From: Coenobita brevimanus
Lineage: Eukaryota > Arthropoda > Malacostraca > Decapoda > Coenobitidae
DNA: 64,000 nucleotides
NCBI GenBank assembly: GCA_032717465.1
Contig: CM064670.1
Coordinates: 14,662,431-14,726,430, forward strand
Direction of reading: 5' to 3'
Position numbers and translations under genes: made by a program. The notes beneath the pieces are model-generated. The model ran no database searches and was not told where the DNA came from. It worked only from the letters and a program-made list of their open reading frames with translations. Every line of letters starts with the position of its first letter. Position 1 is the first letter of the stretch. Below, piece by piece: positions 57,955-64,000 of the stretch.

Positions 57955-58195
57955 GGGCGTGGTGCTCGTGAGTCCGCAGGTGGATAAGATGCACCTGGTG
58001 TTTGTCGGTCAGAAGGCGGTGAAGATGGGCCTGATGCTTGTGAGTCCGCAGGTGGAGCAGATTGACCTGGTGCTTGTCGGTCAATAGGAGAAGATGAGTT
58101 TGCAGGTGTAGACGATGGACCTGGTGCTTGTGAGTCCGCAGGTGGAGCAGATTGACCTGGTGCTTCTCGGTCAGTAGGTGGAGATGATAGCTCTG
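57955..58195 (-). repeat. Intragenic Pro/Ser repeat in hAT exon 2
   Basis: Imperfect repeats encoding PPADSQAPGPSS and DRQAPGQSA-type units. The frame is preserved across the repeats, so the units are multiples of three bases. Confidence 0.8.
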
Positions 58196-58489
58196 GTATC
58201 CCCACACTAGCAGAAACATCTGGCTGGACTGGCCCTCCACGTCCAAAGTATTTCAGAAGCGACCCTGCAGAGGAAAAAATAGTGTATGGTCTTTCATAGC
58301 CTAATCATTTTACAAATAGTTGACAACCTAGATGTTGTACTTTTATTCTACCTTAATTTGATTTGCTTAGTCCTACCCACCTAGGCCTATGTTAACATAT
58401 TTTTAGTAAATATTGAATATAGATCCGACAGCCATTTCATAGAGATTTTATAATTATTATATTTTATAATTATTTTATTAGTAACAGTG

Positions 58490-58585
58490 GTAGCTAAACC
58501 TTAACCTAAATGTAACCAAACCTAAACTTAAAGTACCTCAGCCTAACCTAACGTAAACTAAACTAACCTAAACCTAACCCAAAGC
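58490..58585. repeat. CCTAA-rich stretch in hAT intron
   Basis: Irregular AACCTAA motifs, the complement of the arthropod telomeric TTAGG, but too degenerate for a telomere tract. Confidence 0.5.
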
Positions 58586-58674
58586 CTTACAGAATTTATT
58601 TATTTATTCTTGTTCTTAACATTAATTTTTAAGCCGAAAATATGGCAATGTAATAAATGAAAGCATGTGGCATT

Positions 58675-58745
58675 CTTCAGGACTCGAACCCAGAATGCTC
58701 ACACACAGAACACATCATATGCATTACACTATCAAAACATAAATT
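58675..58745 (-). other. tRNA-like pseudogene
   Basis: On the minus strand a good B box (GGGTTCGAGTCC) and a weak A box (TAGTGTAATGCATATGATG) are spaced as in a tRNA, but the acceptor stem does not close. Located in the transposase intron. Confidence 0.35.
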
Positions 58746-59152
58746 TAACACACATCCGAGATTATATCCATTATCATGTACTGGATACTGTCATTAGGCT
58801 ATGTTGCCTATTAAACCCATCTGCTCTGAAATAGTTCAGTGTATATACCTGAACTGGAAGGAATTACCATGGAGCCTAAGAGACTGGCCTAGCATATCGA
58901 TCATCCCTGAACCCCTCCTTATAATATATGCTACATGGGAAATCAACACGATGTCTCACCTTTGCTCTGAGAGAGTTTATCTTCTTCACTTTTCTTCTTT
59001 TTTCTTTTTTCGGCTCCAGAAGGGTATGCCCTTTTCGATGCCATGATGTTAGAGCGTCACTCCTCGCTGACTTACGACTGACTCATTACTAGTGTAGCGT
59101 TTCAGATGGGGCGGCAGCCGATAGAGAAGTTAAGTTTTGAACCTTAGATTAG

Positions 59153-60017
59153 GCGTTTTTTGTAGCACCTCGGAAAGTCAAAAGGGTTTGGGTTTCCGCT
59201 GTTGGAGTTTACAGAACGCTAAGCAATAGCACAGCCAGACGAACGAGCACTGTGAGCCATGGAAGAACTGTCGTACATAGCCAGTCTGCAAGGAAATGAG
59301 ATGACAACTTTTTCATAATGACATTTTATGCTCCTAAGATAAACGTAGGAGCATTACTTACAATTTTCGTTCCATTCCGAAGCAGAAATTAAGGCCAGTA
59401 GAAATCATTTACTCTCCTATTCTTTTCAAGTAAGCCCAACATCGCGGTGGATTTGTAAACTTGTTTCAATGGCTGCAGTTCCTGCTGTAAGACGTATGAT
59501 AAACTGGAAAATTTTGGGATCCAATCACATTTCACGGTTTGGAAATGCATCTATATCCCTCAAAAAACACATAACATGAAAATACTTATGACTGACTGAG
59601 ACGTTAAGTAAGAATTTTGTAATTTTGTACTTTCGTTGGAACGAAGCCAAAACCACAGTCAATTCATTGGACACATCGGCCATTTTGAGGCTGGAGGTGC
59701 GAGCTGGTGCGAGACGGAACATTTAAATTGATTGATTTTCGTAATAAAGTACATTGTTAGAATTCCGTATTGTCATATAGTCATTAACATGATTATTTGT
59801 TATGCATTATAATATAAAAAATGGATAGTTAGCTTCCGGTATTGCGAATTAAACACCATGCTAAACTCCCTAACTGGCTACACTCCGCTACACAACACGC
59901 TGATTGGTAGTTTGGGTATGCACCACTGCAGAGGCAAACTCCTCGGTGAGGAGTTTGACTTTCCAACAGCGGAATCTCAAACCCCTTTGACTTTCCGGGA
60001 TGCTACAAAAAAACGCC
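59153..60017. mobile_element. MITE nested upstream of the hAT transposase
   Basis: GGCGTTTTTTGTAGCACCTC at the left and inward-read GGCGTTTTTTTGTAGCATCC at the right are ~55 bp inverted repeats (continuing through GGAAAGTCAAA and TTCCGCTGTTGG). TA lies at 59151-59152 and 60018-60019. It is 865 bp and non-coding. Tc1/mariner-type target choice is likely. Confidence 0.8.
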
Positions 60018-60499
60018 TATTATCATACCAGGTCAGTAAAATGAACGTATTTCGTATTTTCCATTGGTATAACACAATAATACAAATCAATCAAATATAA
60101 AACCTCGTAATTGTGAAGTTAATACAAAAGATTCAATGTCTCATGAATACCTTGTGGTGAGCCCTGGTGAAATCGTTGGAAGAAAAATAGAATAACTCAA
60201 ATAATAAACTCAGAACAATGGAATAACGCTTCTTCTTAGTTCTTACGTTCACACATCACACGTGGTGTCATTGACGCCGATGAGACAAAAAAAAACAAAA
60301 CAAGGAATGCCACACGAAAAGGCGCGAACAAAAGCCAAGAGAGCCAAGAAATAGCCAAGCACCACAACCTCGAGTCACTTTACACATATTTTAATTTCTT
60401 AAAAAGCTAATATTGGCAGCTTGGGGGCCCACTAGTGGCATCGGGGGCCCTATGCAACCGCATACTTCGCCTATAGCAAGAAACGGCCCTGAATAGCAA

Positions 60500-61289
60500 G
60501 GCAGCAGAGAAATACAGCATGACAGCAGTGGCTGCAGCCAAAGATGCTAACAGCGCACCGCTTTGTCAATGAAGCGAATGGGGTCGTTGAGTGATGGCCA
60601 AAAACACCCACCCACTCGACACCACCCGCACCTTCTGGCTGACTCCCTGTCAACTTATAGTTATTTAATTGTTCAATACAAGTTTGTAGCGATTTTTATG
60701 GGCGGGAGTTACTCAGTGTGTATGGCGTTTTAAGGTATGTAGTGAGTTACCTGTGTAGCGCTTTAGCGAGTGTGGTAGTCCGCTACTTCATATGTTCATT
60801 ACTCACAGTGGGGGATGATAGTAAACTCAGTTTGGAAGAGTGAGGAGTGCATTAACAAGACATCAACAATGTATCACATTCACAATTGGTTCACAGGGGA
60901 GAATTACAAAGTATTTGAGGTGGATCAAGGCACCTGGCAACGATTATTGAGGGAGGGGAGGACACGCAAACTCAGTAGTTTATGAGTTAGGTAGTTATGG
61001 GTGCACTAGTGATAACACGGGATGTATGTGTGTGATTGGTCCTGGCACAGAGGGAGACAGCAGAAGGGGAGACCTGTACTTCGTCGGGGTCAGGAGAGGA
61101 CTGCCCAGAGAAGGACGCCTCGGGAGTCTTATGGGCCTGCCACACAGGCACCGGTGTGTGTCGTGTGCCTACGAGGGAAAAAAGTGATTGGGTCATGCAT
61201 GCTCACTTCTCATAGCGTCCCTATAAGGTCTTCCTATTGGGCGAAGCATCTCGGCCCTTTCGACGTAAGTGCGGTGCAAGTTCATCAGT
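60500..61289. other. No recognisable feature
   Basis: Unique-looking sequence. A 129-codon frame (61022-61411) has no recognised motif and runs into the minisatellite. Confidence 0.5.
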
Positions 61290-61720
61290 GGCCGTTGTGG
61301 CGGTGCTGCTCCCGAAAGAGGAAGAGGCAGATGAGGGGCGTACAGTGGCCGCTCCCTCCCTGGCACGTACAGTGGCTGTTACCGCGGTTCTGCCTGCCCA
61401 GCGGGAAGTAACTGAAGGGCGTACAGTGGCCGCTCCTTCCCCAGCACGTACAGTGGCTGTTACCGCGGTGTTACTCCTGTAGGAGGAGGAGGCAGTGGAT
61501 GAGGGGTGTACAGTGGCCGCTCCCTCCCCGACACGTACAGTGGCTGTTATCGCAGTTCCACTCCTCCTTCCTTTGCCAGTCGGAGTGCGCTCAATAGCTA
61601 ACGCTCCGAGGCCGTCTCCAGATGTGGCTGTAGCTGAAGGGCATACAGTGGCCGCTCCTTCCCCCACACGTACAGTGGCTGCTCCCTCCCCGACACGTAC
61701 AGTGGCTGTTACCATGGTGT
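61290..61720 (+). repeat. GC-rich minisatellite, ~4 units
   Basis: Units of roughly 100 bp carrying GTACAGTGGCCGCTCC, CACGTACAGTGGCTGTTACC and GCGGT. Frames on both strands read as Ala/Val/Thr-rich repeats (EGRTVAAPSPARTVAVTAVL on plus), interrupted once at 61482. Probably non-coding. Confidence 0.8.
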
Positions 61721-62049
61721 TGCCTGGGACTGAATCTGGCTCAGTCCCACCCCGAACCTGGTGAAGGCTGCTCCGCCCGCAGGGTCGTGTTTTTCTCCTG
61801 CGTGGTCGCTGTCGGACCGGTTGGGTAGAAGAGGGACTTAGGACAGGATAGCCCCGGCGCCCTTCTCGCTCTGGGTCAGTCTCCCAGTGACCTGAACTGC
61901 CGTGGTGTCCTCCTGGGGTGGTGGTGAGGCGGTGGCTTGGTGGTAGGATGGGGGGTGGCGCTCCTGGGGTGGTGGTGAGATGGAGGCTCGGTGGTAGGGT
62001 GGGGGGTGGCGGGGTGGTTGGTCTGGCGGCGGCGGAGGTGTGTATTTCA
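61721..62049. other. G-rich low-complexity region
   Basis: Repeats of CTCCTGGGGTGGTGGTGAG (61910-62030). No gene. Confidence 0.7.
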
Positions 62050-63095
62050 GAAAGTATGAAGAATATATGGAGTAAATGAGAAGTTTTTGCATGCCGTGAA
62101 GAGTATGTATGAGGGTACTAAGGCTGCAGTGCGTGTGGACAGTGAACTGAGTGAATTTTTTTTATTTGAAGGTTGGATTGCAACAGGGATGTGTCATGTC
62201 TCCATGGTTGTTCAATCTGTATATGGATGGGGTTATAAAAGAGATACAAGGTAGGGCAGTGGATGTTGGAGCGGGCCTAACAAGAGAGGGCAGTGTGTGG
62301 CAACTCCCTGTACTGTTGTTTGCAGATGATGCTGTGTTATTAAGTGAAGACGAAGGGGAGCTGCAAGGCTTGGTGAATTAGTCTGGGAATGTGTGTAACA
62401 AACAGAACCAAAAGGTGAATATAGGGAAGAGTAAAGTTATGGTCTTCTAGAGAAGTCACTAATTGTACAGTGAGGTTGGAAGAGGAGGAAATGGAAAATG
62501 TGAGTGCGTTTAATTACAGTACTTGAGTAGTGTGATGAGTAAGGATGGAAAGTTAGAGGGTGAAGTGCTTGAAAGGGTACAACAGGGTTCTTTGAAAGCA
62601 GTGATAAGAAACAGGGAAATGAGCATGGAAATGAAGAAGTTACTACATGGCAGTATTGTGATACCAGCTCAAACGCATGGAAGTGAAGCTTGGACCTTGT
62701 TGGAGGGACAAAAGTCAAGAGTGAGAGCAGTGGAAATGAATTATTTGAGAGAAGCATGTGGAGTCAGATGGAGAGACAGCCTGAGAAATGAGGAAATGAA
62801 GGAGTGGTATGGATGTGGATGTGATAGGGAGCGTTAGGAGAAACACACTGAGGTAGTTTAGCCATGTGAGAGGATGGAGAGCTAGAGACGGACGAGGAGT
62901 GTATGAGTGAGGTGGAAAGGGGGGAGGGGGAGGGGGAGACCAAGGATGAGATGGAGGGATGGAGTGGAGATGTAAATGAGAGAGTGGGGTGTGAACTGGG
63001 AACAAGGCTGTGAAATGGCAGGGGATAGGGCGACATGGGTTTGTGGCCACCCCTTACGGGATTAAGGCTGTGGCAATAGATAGGTAGACTTGTGT
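62050..63095 (+). mobile_element. RTE-like LINE relic, 3' part
   Basis: HAVKSMYEGTKAAVRVDSEL (~62095), motif B equivalent LQQGCVMSPWLFNLYMDGV (62170-62225), motif C LLFADDAVLLSEDEGELQ (~62320), and SVMSKDGKLEGEVLERVQQG. The C-terminal module has HGSEAWTLLEGQKSRVRAVE and WRDSLRNEEMKEW. The family 3'UTR (GGCCACCCCTTACGGGATTA) and ATAGATAGGTAG tail follow. It is 5'-truncated just before motif B and broken by several frameshifts. Confidence 0.85.
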
Positions 63096-63295
63096 GTATG
63101 GGACTTTGGTTTTTCGTCAGTCAGTACCAGTGAGAGGAATCAGGATGGAGTAGTCAAGAGTCAGTGAGTGACAGCCTTGCATTGAACTAATAATTGTCAG
63201 TGAAGGGCAGAATTAACGTGGGAGAGAAGAGTCAGTGTTTTGCAACTGCACTTCAGCTGTGTGTTGAAGGAATAAAACCCAAGTCTGCAGCTTTT
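63096..63295. other. No recognisable feature
   Basis: Short unassigned stretch between two LINEs. Confidence 0.5.
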
Positions 63296-64000
63296 TTTTT
63301 TCTTTTATGTGAGGAAGAAGGAACCAAAGGCAACGAGCTCGCAAAATTGTTCCTTCCAAGAGAAAAACAAAATACAAGAGAGAGCCAAATTCAAGATCCG
63401 ATCACTTTGAGATGTCTGGACACACTGCGTTTGAAAGACTGGAGATCATAGGAAGCAGGAAATACAGACAGAGGGAGACAGTTCCAGAGTTGACCTGTTG
63501 CTTAAATGAAGGACTGGGAGTAACGGTTAACTCTTGCATTAGAGAGTTGGACAGAAAAAGGATGAGAGTTTGCTGCTAGACGGGTGCTATGCGCCCGTCG
63601 TAGAGGTGGAGGAATGCATGCAGACAGTTCAGAGGAACAGTTACCATTGAAGTAGCGATAGAAAAGTGATAAAGATGCAACAGTGTGGCAAAGAGATAGA
63701 GGTTGAAGGGAGTCAGTAAGAGGAGGAGAGTTAATGAGGCAAAAAGCCTTTGACTCCACCCTATTGAGAAGAGCTGTATGTGGGGAGCCCCCCCCCACAC
63801 ATGAGAGTTGTACTCCACACAGGGGCAGATAAATCCCCTGTATAGAGTCAACAATTGTGCAGGGGTAAAGAAGGAACGGAGTCGGCTTAGCACACTCAAT
63901 CTCTTGGAAGCAGATTATACCAGAGATGTAATATGATCTTCCCAAGATAAGTCCTGAGTAAATGAAACCCCAAGCATGTTCAAGGATGATGCAGGATTAA
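63296..64000 (-). mobile_element. LINE-C, runs off the right edge
   Basis: A T-run at 63290-63302 (the A tail in element orientation), then the C-terminal module read leftward: QSFKRSVSRHL (~63420), YSQSFI, the HTVASLSLFYRYFNGN block, FCLINSPPLTDSLQPLSL, and LTLYRGFICPCVEYNSHVWG (~63800). Thumb traces extend to 64000. A C-run at 63787-63794 and other indels split frames. It is closely related to 46129-48305. Confidence 0.88.

Larger units (their letters stand above)
55748..59044 (-). pseudogene. hAT transposase, two exons, one frameshift and one stop
   Basis: Exon 1: 59044-58960, starting MASKRAYPSG and highly basic. Donor AAAG/GTGAGA; acceptor TTCCTCTGCAG before 58264; the intron is 695 bp and phase is kept. 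Exon 2: 58264-55748. Domains in order are a short KYFGRGGP motif, a Pro/Ser repeat region (58200-57950), and a TTF-type zinc finger (YCYCCKLFS ... HEISPEHTSHM, ~57720-57600). A DUF4371/hAT catalytic region follows (SKYYSVILDCTPDLSHQERM, VPCGAHTLNLVVADAAK, SWSETRWESR), then the C-terminal dimerisation motif (SAERSFSKLKLIKTYLRSSM). A small indel at ~57468 shifts frame, and TAA at 55991-55993 interrupts before the dimerisation segment. It is a cut-and-paste transposase related to host ZMYM1-like genes. Confidence 0.9.
55238..60499 (-). mobile_element. Complete hAT transposon (ZMYM1-like transposase)
   Basis: CAGGGCTGTTTCTAGCC at 55246 and, read inward from 60491, CAGGGCCGTTTCTTGC are the terminal inverted repeats, each followed by a GGGGGCCC-rich zone. 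The flanking 8 bp AATAGCAG (55238-55245) and AATAGCAA (60492-60499) form an 8 bp target duplication with one mismatch. Inside is one minus-strand transposase gene with a GT-AG intron and a nested MITE at 59153-60017. It is 5.25 kb including the MITE. Confidence 0.92.

Overview
The window looks like intergenic DNA from an arthropod nuclear genome. The best guess is a decapod crustacean such as a crab. That rests on the mix of RTE-like, CR1/jockey-like and I-like non-LTR retrotransposons, mariner, hAT and TTAA-type DNA transposons, the very high (AC)n and (TA)n microsatellite load and scattered CCTAA-rich motifs. The organism call is inference. I found no convincing single-copy host gene. Every long open frame with recognisable homology belongs to a mobile element, and the rest are simple-repeat artefacts or frames I cannot identify. 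Family names LINE-A to LINE-E are local labels used only here.

Layout. 1-1.74 kb is a broken minus-strand RTE-like LINE. 1.76-2.58 kb is a very old plus-strand LINE-C relic. 2.9-4.8 kb holds LINE-A and LINE-B fragments separated by (AC)n tracts. 6.2-14.8 kb is copy 1 of a long duplicated locus. It carries a LINE-B insertion in an AC tract, a long-TIR element, three tandem arrays (22, 34 and 76 bp units) and a rosa-like (DD41D) mariner relic. 14.8-18.0 kb has a tRNA-derived SINE, LINE-D interrupted by a 5'-inverted RTE copy with a 13 bp target duplication, and LINE-E. 18.6-26.2 kb has several TIR/foldback MITEs and a GC-rich island. 26.9-29.2 kb is an RTE relic split by a TA-flanked MITE.

29.8-53.7 kb is copy 2 of the duplicated locus, stretched to about 24 kb by nested insertions. 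These are a nearly full-length RTE (30.1-33.2 kb), a 12 kb TTAA-flanked element (33.48-45.46 kb) and LINE-C (46.1-48.3 kb). The TTAA element contains a full-length I-like LINE with ORF1, ORF2 and a 10 bp target duplication, a tandem satellite and a ~4 kb hairpin. 55.25-60.49 kb is a complete hAT transposon with TIRs, an 8 bp TSD and a two-exon ZMYM1-like transposase gene broken by one frameshift and one stop. 61.3-61.7 kb is a GC-rich minisatellite. 62.05-63.09 kb is another RTE relic, and 63.3 kb to the end is another LINE-C.

The most informative aspect is that the two copies of the duplicated locus act as reciprocal before/after alleles for five insertions. They show directly that LINE-B landed in a short CACAC run, that the 12 kb element used a TTAA target, and where RTE, LINE-C and mariner entered. 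All alignments were made by eye, so percent identities are approximate.
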